NCBI RefSeq assembly: GCF_011170125.1
Contig: NZ_BLLN01000002.1
Span: 62,001 to 126,000, forward strand
DNA: 64,000 nucleotides
Reading direction: 5' to 3'
Origin: Streptomyces diastaticus subsp. diastaticus
GTDB lineage: Bacteria > Actinomycetota > Actinomycetes > Streptomycetales > Streptomycetaceae
Made by a program: the position numbers and the translations under genes. Each line of letters begins with the position of its first letter. Positions within the stretch are counted from its first letter, which is position 1. Below are positions 35,020 to 43,499 of the stretch, one piece after another. The notes under the pieces are model-generated. The model worked only from the letters and a program-made list of their open reading frames with translations. It was not told the DNA's origin and made no database searches.

Positions 35020-36128
35020 CCGCCACCCGCCTCGACGTGGACCACCGCGCCCTGATGTCGTACCTCGGTGCGTGGGCGCTCGCCGCCTGCTCGCCCGAGG
35101 AGGCGGCGGCGGTCGAGAGCCACCTGCCCGAGTGCGACCGGTGCGCCGAGGAGGCGCGCCGGCTGCGCGAGGCCGTCGGCCTGCTCCATCACGAGGAGCC
35201 CCTCGACCTCGATCCGGGGCTGCGCGCCCGCGTCCTGGAGAGCTGCCTCGACCGGCACCCGCCGAAGATCCCGGTGCCCGGGTGGGCGGCCGCCTACGAC
35301 ACGGAGACGGCGCGGCTGGACGCCCTGCTCCAGGACATCCAGGACGCCGAGTGGCACGCCCCGGTACGGCTGCGCTGGTTCGACGGCGAGGAGCAGGTCG
35401 GGCGGCGGACCACCGTCGCCGGGGTGATCGGCCACCTGATGACGGTGGACGGGCTGGTCGCGGTCGCCCTGGGGCTGGAGGATCCGCTCGGCGCGCGGAC
35501 CCCGGCCGACCTGGTGGCGCCGGACGCGCGGACCGAGGCGCTGTGGAACGCCTCGCCGCTGCCGCAGACCCGGTCGGTGCGCGGGCCTTGGCGCGAGCAG
35601 AGCCACCGGCTGGTCAGCGCGCTCTCGCTGGAGAGCGACCGGTCGGCCGCCCTGGCCGTGGCCTACGGCGGGTACGCGCTGCCGCTGCGGGACTCGCTGC
35701 TGGACCGGGCCTTCGAGTGCTGGGTGCACGCGGAGGACATCGCGGCGGCCGTCGACTACCCGTACGAGCCGCCCAAGCCGCGCCACCTCAACGCGATGAT
35801 CGACCTGGCCGCGCGGTTGCTGCCCGGGGTGATCGGGCGGCGGCGGGAGGCGGGGCTCGGCCGGGGTGTGCGGGAGCCGGGCGGAGTGCTGCACCTGGAG
35901 ATCGAGGGCGCGGGCGGCGGCGACTGGTTCGTCGGGCTGGACGGGGAGACGGACGGCGCGCAGGCGGAGCCCGGGCGCGCGGTGGCGCACGTGGCGCTGG
36001 ACGGCGTGGAGTTCTGCCGGCTCGCCGCTGGGCACGTGGCGCCCCGGGAGGCGGCGGCCGGTCAGGACGGGGACATGGAGGCGGTCCACGAGGTGCTGCT
36101 CGCCGCGGCGTCGCTCAGCCGGATGTGA
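35016..36128 (+). CDS. anti-sigma factor: zf-HC2 (ZAS) fused to a mycothiol-maleylpyruvate-isomerase-like domain
   Basis: A 370-residue soluble protein coupled to the ECF gene by ATGA. Residues 36-43 (HLPECDRC) form the H-x3-C-x2-C motif of zinc-associated anti-sigma domains; with Cys25 it could make a redox-labile zinc site. After a linker, residues about 90-330 resemble the MDMPI/DinB-like four-helix fold (LDALLQDIQDAEW, TTVAGVIGHLMTVDGLVAVA, HAEDIAAAVDYPYEPP) seen in mycothiol-dependent isomerases and S-transferases. There is no membrane helix. The fusion suggests an anti-sigma factor whose release depends on mycothiol or a thiol adduct (inference). Confidence 0.85.
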   Translation: MTATRLDVDHRALMSYLGAWALAACSPEEAAAVESHLPECDRCAEEARRLREAVGLLHHEEPLDLDPGLRARVLESCLDRHPPKIPVPGWAAAYDTETARLDALLQDIQDAEWHAPVRLRWFDGEEQVGRRTTVAGVIGHLMTVDGLVAVALGLEDPLGARTPADLVAPDARTEALWNASPLPQTRSVRGPWREQSHRLVSALSLESDRSAALAVAYGGYALPLRDSLLDRAFECWVHAEDIAAAVDYPYEPPKPRHLNAMIDLAARLLPGVIGRRREAGLGRGVREPGGVLHLEIEGAGGGDWFVGLDGETDGAQAEPGRAVAHVALDGVEFCRLAAGHVAPREAAAGQDGDMEAVHEVLLAAASLSRM

Positions 36129-36168
36129 CACCCGGGGCGGGTGCGGGCCGTGCGGCGCGCCCCGGGTG
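36129..36168. terminator. 11-bp perfect hairpin between convergent genes
   Basis: CACCCGGGGCG (36129-36139) pairs with CGCCCCGGGTG (36158-36168). It starts at the base after the anti-sigma stop and lies before the purU stop at 36195. Confidence 0.7.
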
Positions 36169-36194
36169 AACCGGGCGCGCCGGTGCCCGCGGCC

Positions 36195-37100
36195 TCAGGC
36201 GAAGACGACGGTGCGGTGGCCGTTGAGCAGGATGCGGTGCTCGGCGTGCCACTTCACCGCGCGGGCGAGCGCCTGGCACTCGACGTCGCGGCCGACGGCG
36301 ACGAGCTGCTCGGGGGTGACCTCGTGGCCGACCCGCTCGACCTCCTGCTCGATGATCGGGCCCTCGTCGAGGTCGCTGGTGACGTAGTGCGCGGTGGCGC
36401 CGATCAGCTTCACGCCCCGGGCGTGCGCCTGGTGGTAGGGCTTGGCGCCCTTGAAGCTCGGCAGGAACGAGTGGTGGATGTTGATGATCCGGCCGCTCAG
36501 CTGCTTGCAGAGGTCCTCGGAGAGCACCTGCATGTAGCGGGCGAGCACCACCAGCTCGACACCCTCCGCCTCGACCAGGTCGAGAACGCGCTGCTCGGCC
36601 TCGGCCTTGGTGTCCTTGGTGACGGGGAGGTGGTGGAAGGGGATGCCGTACGACTCGACCAGCTCGGCGAAGGTCGGGTGGTTGGAGACGACGGCGGCGA
36701 TGTCCACCGGGAGGGCGCCGATGCGGGCGCGGAAGAGCAGGTCGTTGAGGCAGTGGCCGAACTTGCTGACCATGAGGATGATCCGCATCCGCTCGTCCGC
36801 GCGGTGGATCTGCCATTCCATCCGGAAGGAGTCGCCGATCGCCGCGAAGGAGGCGCGCAGCTTCTCGACGGAGACCGGGGACTCGGCCGAGAAGGAGACC
36901 CGCATGAAGAACAGACCCGTGTCGTGGTCGCCGAACTGCTGGCTGTCCTCGATGTTGCAACCGGTCATGAACAGGTAGCTCGACACGGCGTGGACGATGC
37001 CCTGCTTGTCGGGGCAGGCGAGGGTGAGGACGTAGCTGTCGGTCGGCTCCTCGGCGGAGCCGGACGGCGCGGCGGCGGCCGGAACGGGCTGGTCAGTCAT
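36195..37100 (-). CDS. purU: formyltetrahydrofolate deformylase PurU
   Basis: A 301-residue cytoplasmic enzyme hydrolysing 10-formyl-THF to formate and THF, which balances one-carbon pools. An N-terminal ACT domain (about 22-95, YVLTLACPDKQGIVHAV) is followed by the formyltransferase-like catalytic domain, with GRIINIHHSFLPSFKGAKPY and HYVTSDLDEGPIIEQ supplying the conserved His and Asp. Length and both domains match the family. The start is ATG 37100; the ACT domain probably senses methionine or glycine. Confidence 0.97.
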   Translation of the reverse strand: MTDQPVPAAAAPSGSAEEPTDSYVLTLACPDKQGIVHAVSSYLFMTGCNIEDSQQFGDHDTGLFFMRVSFSAESPVSVEKLRASFAAIGDSFRMEWQIHRADERMRIILMVSKFGHCLNDLLFRARIGALPVDIAAVVSNHPTFAELVESYGIPFHHLPVTKDTKAEAEQRVLDLVEAEGVELVVLARYMQVLSEDLCKQLSGRIINIHHSFLPSFKGAKPYHQAHARGVKLIGATAHYVTSDLDEGPIIEQEVERVGHEVTPEQLVAVGRDVECQALARAVKWHAEHRILLNGHRTVVFA

Positions 37101-37158
37101 GCCCGCCAGGGTCCCACACCGGACGGCGCGGCGGGCGGGACGTCCGAGGCGCGGCCCG

Positions 37159-37659
37159 TCAGGCGGCGCGCTTGAGCGAGGTCAGTGCCTCCAGCGTGCG
37201 CGGGGGCGCGTCCGGGTCCTCGCCGTCGCCGGTGGCGAGCGCCACGTGGGCCTGGCGGGCGGCGTGGACCGCCTCGGGCCAGCCGGGGTGCTGGAGGTAG
37301 ACCGGAACAGCGGCGTCCGGGCCGACCTCGTGGAGTATGCGCAGCACCTTCAGGACGGCTCCGTCGACGAGGGCGGCCTCCTGGGCGTCGCGGAAGACGG
37401 TGCCCACGTACTTCTCGGCGGACCAGTTGTCGAGCCAGGTGTCCTCGACGAGGCGGTAGACGGCGTCGGTGACGTCCCCGTAGCCGGGAAGGCCGGCGAG
37501 CCAGACGGTCTGCTGGAAGGCGGCGTCGGAGAGCATGTGCAGCCCTGAGCGCACATTCAGGCGCCAGCGCCACCACGGCATGTCGGTCATGGGCATGTCG
37601 CCCATGGTGGAGGAACGGCGGGCACGACGGGAAGACTTCTCCGAGCTTTGCACGGTCAT
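37159..37659 (-). CDS. SCO4402-family protein, function unknown
   Basis: About 166 residues from ATG 37659; a shorter start at 37605 (MGDMPMTDMPWWRW) is possible and may be the conserved N-terminus. The sequence contains WWRWRLNVRSGLHMLSDAAF, then LPGYGDVTDAVYRLVEDTWL and DNWSAEKYVGTVFRD. I recognise this as the streptomycete SCO4402 family, which has no established function. There is no signal peptide. It lies 58 bases upstream of purU on the same strand. Confidence 0.75.
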   Translation of the reverse strand: MTVQSSEKSSRRARRSSTMGDMPMTDMPWWRWRLNVRSGLHMLSDAAFQQTVWLAGLPGYGDVTDAVYRLVEDTWLDNWSAEKYVGTVFRDAQEAALVDGAVLKVLRILHEVGPDAAVPVYLQHPGWPEAVHAARQAHVALATGDGEDPDAPPRTLEALTSLKRAA

Positions 37660-37774
37660 GGATGGTACGTTCCCGGGCATCCCGCCCGCCGCGCACCCCC
37701 AATTCACCTGCCGGTCACGCGGCGTTGCGCCCGGATGACGCCAGGTGTCGCCCGGGGGTAAGAGCGTGCGGCCC

Positions 37775-39097
37775 ATGACCGGCCGCCGCTCCAGACCCCC
37801 GTCCGCCCGCCGAACGCGCCGCCCGCGCCGTGCGGCCCCGGCCCGGCGAGCGCTCCGCGTCCGCCGGGCCGCCTCCCTCGGCGCCCTGACGGCGGCGCTG
37901 ACCGGCGGTTGCGGCCTGCTGCCCGCCGGGACGGGGAGCGACGGGCGGGCGCCGGTGACGGTGATGACCTGGGCGCCGGAGCGGACGGGGGCGACCGACA
38001 AGCCGGGGATGCCGGCGATGGCGCAGGCCGTCGCCCGCTGGGTCAACGCCTCGGGCGGCATCGACGGGCACGAGCTGAAGGTGCTGACCTGCGACGACGG
38101 CAACGACAGCGTGGGGGCGGCGGCGTGCGCCCGGCGCGCGGTCCGTGAGGACGTGATCGCGGTCGTCGGCTCCTACAGCCAGCACGGGCGGTCGTTCCTC
38201 TCGCCTCTGGAGGCGGCCGACATCCCCTACATCGGCGGCTACGGGGTGACGGGCGAGGAGTTCACCAGTCCGCTCTCCTACCCGGTCAACGGCGGGCAGG
38301 CGGCGCTGCTGGCGGGCAACGGGCGGCAGCTCGGCGAGGAGTGCGGACGGGTCTTCCTGGTGCGGCCCGACACGGTCGCGGGTGACGCGCTGCCGAAACT
38401 GCTGGACGCCGGGCTGGCCGAGGCGGGCGCGGCGAGGTCCGTGGACGTGCCGGCGCCGGAGTCGGCCCGGGAGTACACGGCGCAGGCCGAGCGGGTCCTC
38501 GCCGCCGCCCCGTCCGGCTCGGCGAGGCCGGACTGCGTCACGGCGGTCCTCGGCGACCGCACCGACACCTTCTTCGACACCTTCCGCCGGGCGCGCGACG
38601 ACGGCGGCCGCGAGGTGCGGATCGCCTCGGTCCTCGGCGGCGTCGACCAGTCCCTGGTGGACCGCACCGGCGGCGCCCGCGGCCCGTACGAGGGCGCGTA
38701 CGTCACCGGCTGGTACCCGGTGGCCTCCGACGACCGGTGGGCGCCGATGCGCCGCGTCATCCGCGAGCACGCCTTCGACGACAACCGCGTCGACCCGGCC
38801 GACGCGGGCGTCCAGACCACCTGGATCGCCTACGAGGTGCTGCGCCGGGCCGTCGCCGAGGTGGACGCGGACCGGGTCACCGCCCGCGACGTGCACCGCG
38901 TCCTGGACGACGGGCTGAGCGTGGAGACCGGCGGGCTCACCCCGAGGCTCCGCTGGCGGTTCGAGGACCTGCTGGCCGCCCGCGACCATCCCCGGCTGGT
39001 CAACGCCGACGTCACCTTCCAGACGGTGCGCTCGGGCCGCCTCACCGCCACGGGGACGGGGCCGCACGACCTCACGAGGACGCTGAGCGGCCCCTGA
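37775..39097 (+). CDS. periplasmic-binding-type (Leu/Ile/Val-like) substrate-binding lipoprotein
   Basis: A 440-residue exported protein. An Arg-rich n-region and hydrophobic core lead to Cys46 in ALTGGC, a plausible lipobox. The rest is a type 1 periplasmic-binding fold: WVNASGGIDGHELKVLTCDD, then VGSYSQHGRSFLSPLEAADI and IAYEVLRRAVAEVDADRVTA. No ABC permease or ATPase genes are adjacent, so it is an orphan receptor or acts with a transporter elsewhere. A GTG at 37766 with a better-spaced GGGGG is an alternative start (3 residues longer). Its stop lies within a hairpin shared with the convergent gene. Confidence 0.88.
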   Translation: MTGRRSRPPSARRTRRPRRAAPARRALRVRRAASLGALTAALTGGCGLLPAGTGSDGRAPVTVMTWAPERTGATDKPGMPAMAQAVARWVNASGGIDGHELKVLTCDDGNDSVGAAACARRAVREDVIAVVGSYSQHGRSFLSPLEAADIPYIGGYGVTGEEFTSPLSYPVNGGQAALLAGNGRQLGEECGRVFLVRPDTVAGDALPKLLDAGLAEAGAARSVDVPAPESAREYTAQAERVLAAAPSGSARPDCVTAVLGDRTDTFFDTFRRARDDGGREVRIASVLGGVDQSLVDRTGGARGPYEGAYVTGWYPVASDDRWAPMRRVIREHAFDDNRVDPADAGVQTTWIAYEVLRRAVAEVDADRVTARDVHRVLDDGLSVETGGLTPRLRWRFEDLLAARDHPRLVNADVTFQTVRSGRLTATGTGPHDLTRTLSGP

Positions 39098-39121
39098 GGC
39101 GGTGCGGCCCCGTCCGCTCAG
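39083..39121. terminator. 8-bp hairpin spanning both convergent stop codons
   Basis: CTGAGCGG (39083-39090) pairs with CCGCTCAG (39114-39121). The intergenic gap is only 20 bases and both stops (39097 and 39118) lie in or near the stem. Confidence 0.55.
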
Positions 39122-40749
39122 AGCTGGGTCGGGGTGTGCTCGGTCAGGCCGTACTCGCCGGCTATGGAGTTCCAGAGCGGGGCGGCCTCGTTCTTGGCCT
39201 TGGTCGCCTCGCCGCTGGCGCGGTTGCCCGCGGCGTGCTGGCCGGTGGAGCGGGCCTGGCCGTCCCGGCAGCCGCGCTTGCCCTTGGTCTGGTCGGCCCA
39301 GGTGGCGTACCGGTTGTCGGCCTCCGCGGACGCCTTCCACGCCTTGGTCAGCGCGCTGGTCAGCCGCTGGTGCTCGGGCAGCTTGTCCACCTCGATCTCG
39401 CCGAGCCGGCGCACCAGGTCGTTCCGCTGCTTCGCCGCGTCGCGCAGGTCCTCCGCGGCCTGGTCGAGCGACTCGCACTTCTGGATGTTGGCGACCGAGC
39501 GGATCACCGCGGCACGGCTGTTGTTGCTGTCGGAGAGCAGCTTGTCGAGTTCGACGGCCTGCTCACGCGCCGGGTCGACGGACGGCGACGGTGACGGCTC
39601 CTCCTCGGCGGGCGCGGAGGCCGACACGTTCTCCTGCCCGCCGGGCTTCTTCTCCTCCTCCCCGCCACCGCTGAGCAGCGCGCCCGCGCCGAGGCCGAGG
39701 ACGGCGCAGCCGACCACGACGGCCGCGACGAGGGGCCCCTTGGAACCGGTACGGCCCCGGTCCGGCTCGGCGGCCTTGCGGGCGGCGGCCCGGCCGGCGG
39801 GCGGCTGGGCGGGACCGCCGTACCCGGCGGCGGGCTGCGGCGCCCCGGGGTCGACCCGGGGCATCTGCTGTGTGGCGCCCCCGCCGTCGCCGCCGGCCGG
39901 GGCGGAGCGGAAGAGGTTGTCGAACTCGGCCGGGGGCTGCCGTTCGCCGGGCTCCTGGCCGTACCCGGCGGGCGGGCCCTGCGCGGGGACGGGGGCGATG
40001 AACTGCGTGGCGTCCTCGTCCGGGGAGGCCGGTGCGGGCCGCCCCGGCGCCGGGTGGGCGGGACCGCCGGCGCCCGGGTGCCGGGCCGGCTCCGCGGGCG
40101 CCTCGGGCGGCAGGGCGCCGGGCAGCGGCCCGGGCCCCGCCGGACCGGGGGGCACCGGCGGCAGGTACTGGGTGGCGCCCTCGTCGTAGGGCTGCGGCAG
40201 AGCCGGGGCGGCCGGTACGGGCGCGATGAACTGCGTGGCGTCCTGGTCGCCCGCCGCAGGCTGGGCGGGCGGATGCGGCGGCTGGGCGGGCGGCAGCGGA
40301 CCGGCACCCTGCGGAGCCTCGGCGGGCGCGCCGGAGCCGTACTGCTGGTGGGACTGTGCGTGCGGCGGGGGATAGCCGTAGCCCTGCGGCGGCCCGGCCT
40401 GCTGCGGCGGCGGGTAGCCGTAGCCCTGCGGCGGCCCGGCCTGCGGCGGCGGATAGCCGTACCCCTGCGGCGGCTGGGGTGCTCCGCCCCAGGACGCGGA
40501 GCCGTCCGTGCCGTACCCGCCGTGCTGGGGCGCCGGAGCGGGCTGCTGCCCGGTGCCCGGCGCCTGGCCGGCCCAGGGGCTGCTCCGGTCCTGCCCCTGG
40601 CCCCAGGGAGCGGCGCCCGCGGGTCCGGCGGTGTCGCCGGTGGTTCCGGGCAGCAGGGGAGAGCTGCCGTCGCCGGGGTGCACGACACCTTCGCGTGCCG
40701 GGCCCGTCGGGCGTGGGTGCGGCTCTGCGCCCTGTCCGCTCTGGCTCAC
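39118..40749 (-). CDS. Pro/Gln/Gly-rich membrane protein with repeated (D/G)ATQ(F/Y) motifs
   Basis: A 543-residue protein from ATG 40749. The first about 340 residues are disordered, with GYGYPPP repeats (about 90-135, also repetitive in DNA at 40367-40475) and motifs DATQFIAPVP (twice), GATQYLPPVP and GATQQMPRV. One transmembrane helix follows at about 350-370 (LVAAVVVGCAVLGLGAGALL), then an external, Lys/Glu-rich helical domain with two cysteines (IQKCESLD, GKRGCRDG). Thr-Gln motifs of this kind in such cytoplasmic tails are typical kinase targets read by FHA domains; two Ser/Thr kinases are encoded in the window. Function unknown. Confidence 0.8.
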   Translation of the reverse strand: MSQSGQGAEPHPRPTGPAREGVVHPGDGSSPLLPGTTGDTAGPAGAAPWGQGQDRSSPWAGQAPGTGQQPAPAPQHGGYGTDGSASWGGAPQPPQGYGYPPPQAGPPQGYGYPPPQQAGPPQGYGYPPPHAQSHQQYGSGAPAEAPQGAGPLPPAQPPHPPAQPAAGDQDATQFIAPVPAAPALPQPYDEGATQYLPPVPPGPAGPGPLPGALPPEAPAEPARHPGAGGPAHPAPGRPAPASPDEDATQFIAPVPAQGPPAGYGQEPGERQPPAEFDNLFRSAPAGGDGGGATQQMPRVDPGAPQPAAGYGGPAQPPAGRAAARKAAEPDRGRTGSKGPLVAAVVVGCAVLGLGAGALLSGGGEEEKKPGGQENVSASAPAEEEPSPSPSVDPAREQAVELDKLLSDSNNSRAAVIRSVANIQKCESLDQAAEDLRDAAKQRNDLVRRLGEIEVDKLPEHQRLTSALTKAWKASAEADNRYATWADQTKGKRGCRDGQARSTGQHAAGNRASGEATKAKNEAAPLWNSIAGEYGLTEHTPTQL

Positions 40750-40957
40750 CGAGGACTCCTACGTAGGGGGGAACTTCGTCATCGCCGGTTTACGCTACCG
40801 GGTTCCCTCCGTGCGGTGCCACGCAGCTCAGGCCGATCCCGCCCCGCCCGGCGGCCGGGTCGGCGGGGTGTAACAGAACGCGGACCGCAGGCGCTGTTGA
40901 CGGCCATCCGGCGGCCATCGGCCGTTCACGGACGGGGCCTGGCGGGGCCGCGCCACG

Positions 40958-42340
40958 TCAGGCCGCCCGCAGTTCGAGCCGGGCGCCGAACTCGCGGACC
41001 ACCGGCTCGTCCTGGAAGGGCGTCAGCCGCTGCTGGAGGTCGTCGAGGTACTCGGTGCCGCGGCTGGAGCGGAGTGTGCCGAGGAGTTCGGCGGCGCGGG
41101 TGCCGGTGTGGCAGGCGCGCTCGATGTCCCGCTCCTGGACCTGGGCGGCGGCGAGCAGGGTGAGGCCGATGGCGCGCCGCCTGACCCGGGTGACGGGGTG
41201 CTCCGCCAGGGCCTGCTCCGCGTACCGGGCGGCCTGCGCGGGGCGGTTCAGGTCGCGGTGGCAGTGGGCCAGCTCGTCGGCGAGGTAGGCGTGGTCGAAG
41301 TGGCCGATCCACACCGGGTCGTCGGCGCTCTCGGCGCCCGTCTGCTCCATGGCGTCGGCGGCCCGGCCCATCGCTCCGTCGGCGGCGGAGGCGTCCCCGA
41401 GGAGCGCGTGGCCGCGGGCCTCGGCGGCGTGGAAGAGGGATTCGGCACGCGGGGTGGCCCGGCCCTTGGCCCCTTCCTGGGCGGCGCGGGCGAGCTGGGC
41501 GATCTCGCGCGGATTGCCGAGCTGGGCGGCGAGGTGGCTCATGGAGGCGGCGAGGACGTACCCGCCGTACGCCCGGTCGCCGGCGGCCTGGGCGAGGCGC
41601 AGGGCCTGGATGTAATAGCGCTGGGCCAGTCCAGGCTGCCCGGTGTCGACCGCCATGTATCCGGCCAGCTCGGTGAGGCGGGAGACGGCGGAGAACAGCT
41701 CGCGGCCGACGGCCTCGCGGTAGGAGCCGGCGAGCAGCCCGGAGACGACGCTGTTGAGGTAGTGCACGACGACGGGCCGCACGTGCCCGCTGCCGTACTG
41801 GTGGTCCAGGTCGACCAGGGCCTGGGTCATGGCGCGCACCGCGGCCACGTCGGACTGGCCGACGCGCGGCCCCGCCTGACGGCTGACCTGGCCGTCGGGG
41901 ACGGAGATCAGCCAGTCCCGGCTGGGCTCGACGAGGGCCGAGGAGGCGACCGTGGAGCCGGAGAGGAAGTCGCGGCGGCCGACGTCGCTGCGCCACAGCT
42001 CGCAGACCTGCTCGATGGCGCCCAGCACGGTCGGCGAGAACTGGAGTCCGACGCCGGAGGCGAGGTTCTTGCCGTTGGCCATGCCGATCTCGTCGATCGT
42101 GACCGTGCGGCCGAGTTTGCGTCCGAGCGCCTCGGCGATGATGCCGGGGGCGCGCCCGCGTGGCTGCTGGCCGCGCAGCCAGCGCGCCACGGACGTCTTG
42201 TCGTAGCGCAGGTCCAGTCCGTGTTCGGCTCCGCACATGTTGACCCGGCGGGCGAGACCGGCGTTGGAACAGCCCGCTTCCTGGATGAGCGCCTGCAGCC
42301 TTTCGTTGGGCTGGCGCGCGACGAGTGGCCTGGCGGCCAT
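40958..42340 (-). CDS. NsdA-like TPR transcriptional regulator
   Basis: A 460-residue protein from ATG 42340 (AGGGGGT upstream). The N-terminus is the highly conserved ARQPNERLQALIQEAGCSNA with an HTH, then YDKTSVARWLRGQQPRGRAP. The middle has VGRRDFLSG and the rest a helical TPR-like array ([20 protein letters not shown]). This architecture is that of NsdA, a negative regulator of differentiation and antibiotic production in Streptomyces; several paralogues exist, so orthology to NsdA itself is not certain. Divergent from a small prim-pol-like gene. Confidence 0.85.
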   Translation of the reverse strand: MAARPLVARQPNERLQALIQEAGCSNAGLARRVNMCGAEHGLDLRYDKTSVARWLRGQQPRGRAPGIIAEALGRKLGRTVTIDEIGMANGKNLASGVGLQFSPTVLGAIEQVCELWRSDVGRRDFLSGSTVASSALVEPSRDWLISVPDGQVSRQAGPRVGQSDVAAVRAMTQALVDLDHQYGSGHVRPVVVHYLNSVVSGLLAGSYREAVGRELFSAVSRLTELAGYMAVDTGQPGLAQRYYIQALRLAQAAGDRAYGGYVLAASMSHLAAQLGNPREIAQLARAAQEGAKGRATPRAESLFHAAEARGHALLGDASAADGAMGRAADAMEQTGAESADDPVWIGHFDHAYLADELAHCHRDLNRPAQAARYAEQALAEHPVTRVRRRAIGLTLLAAAQVQERDIERACHTGTRAAELLGTLRSSRGTEYLDDLQQRLTPFQDEPVVREFGARLELRAA

Positions 42341-42768
42341 GGCGTACCCCCTGCTGTGCACCGTGGTCCATCGGATGGGCCTGAGGGACCCGCTCCCTCA
42401 GGCGGTGGTGGCTGTCTGTCACCGTCCTGGCGTGATCAATGCCCGGACAGTGCGCGGAAGATGCGCGCTTATCCGGAAATGCACCTCTGTCCGCTTCTTC
42501 GAACGAACGCGCTGTGCAGCGTTTTTCACTCCAGCGAGTGAGATTGCGGAGCCGAACCCCCGTGGCGGCGGGGCCCGTCGGGCCGGTACCGGCGTACGGA
42601 CGCGCCGCCCCGCCCCACCGTCCCCCCGTCCTGGCTACCCCCGGCCCGTCCCCGTCGCCCATACGCGCCCCCGGAGATGCCCCCGTGCGCCCCGGGTGCG
42701 GAATCGATGCGCCATCCCGGCGCACGCGGGCCCCGTAACCGGAGGTGGGGGCGGGAGTTGAGCTGGGC
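42341..42768. other. 428-base divergent promoter region
   Basis: No gene is supported. The part at 42430-42540 is AT-richer than the surroundings, as expected for promoters of the NsdA-like gene (-) and the prim-pol-like gene (+). I could not assign -10/-35 elements with confidence. Confidence 0.45.
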
Positions 42769-43434
42769 GTGGAAAAGACCATGGGAGTCACGACGGCCGG
42801 GCAGATCCCCCAGCAGCGCGGCGAGCAGCCGCTGGACACGGCGGTGCGGTACGCCGAGGAACGCCATTGGGACGTGGTCCCCGGCGTCTGGCTGGAGGTG
42901 GTCGCGGGCACCGAGCACTGCTCCTGCGGCGCGAGCGCCTGCCCCGCCCCCGGCGCGCACCCCGCGCACGCGGAGTGGGGGACGCAGGCCACCGGCAGCG
43001 CCACGGTCGCCCGCAAGCTCTGGGCGGAGCAGCCCCGGGCCTCCGTCCTCCTTCCCACCGGCCGCGCGTTCGACGCGATCGACGTCCCGGAGACGGCCGG
43101 CTTCCTCGCGCTGGCGCGGATGGAGCGGATGGAGCTGGCGCTCGGCCCGGTCACCCGCAGCCCCGACCGCCGTATGCAGTTCTTCGTCCTGCCCGGCGCC
43201 GCCGCCAAGGTCCCTGATCTCCTGCGCGCGATCGGCTGGCTCCCCGCCCGCCTCGACCTGACCGTCCTCGGCGAGGGCGACTTCGTGGCCGCGCCCCCGA
43301 CCCGGTTCGGCGCCGCGGGCGCGGTCCAGTGGGCGTGCCGCCCGACCCCGGCCAACCGCTGGCTCCCGGACGCCGAGGACGTCCTCAGCCCGCTGGCCTA
43401 CGCCTGCGGGCGCGACGTGGGATCCGGGGTGTGA
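42769..43434 (+). CDS. short prim-pol-domain-like protein
   Basis: About 221 residues from GTG 42769 (GGGAG 11 bases upstream; an ATG at 42781 is an alternative). It resembles the N-terminal domain of bifunctional primase-polymerase proteins: AVRYAEERHWDVVPGVWLE, a CSCGASACPAPGAHP segment, and AEWGTQATGSATVARKLW. The expected catalytic acidic pair reads AFDAIDVPE, where the second acidic position of the h-D-h-D motif is Pro, so polymerase activity is doubtful. There is no helicase or D5 domain and no phage context. It is a common streptomycete type of unknown function. Confidence 0.7.
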   Translation: MEKTMGVTTAGQIPQQRGEQPLDTAVRYAEERHWDVVPGVWLEVVAGTEHCSCGASACPAPGAHPAHAEWGTQATGSATVARKLWAEQPRASVLLPTGRAFDAIDVPETAGFLALARMERMELALGPVTRSPDRRMQFFVLPGAAAKVPDLLRAIGWLPARLDLTVLGEGDFVAAPPTRFGAAGAVQWACRPTPANRWLPDAEDVLSPLAYACGRDVGSGV

Positions 43435-43449
43435 CCGTCCTCAGGGCAT

Positions 43450-43499
43450 GAAGGCGGGCGGGCGGGACGGCCGAGCGGGCCGCGCGCCCGCCCGCCTTC
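43450..43499 (+). terminator. 15-bp perfect hairpin after the prim-pol-like gene
   Basis: Arms 43450-43464 and 43485-43499 are perfectly complementary; the loop contains a second GC-rich palindrome. It starts 16 bases after the stop. Confidence 0.8.
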
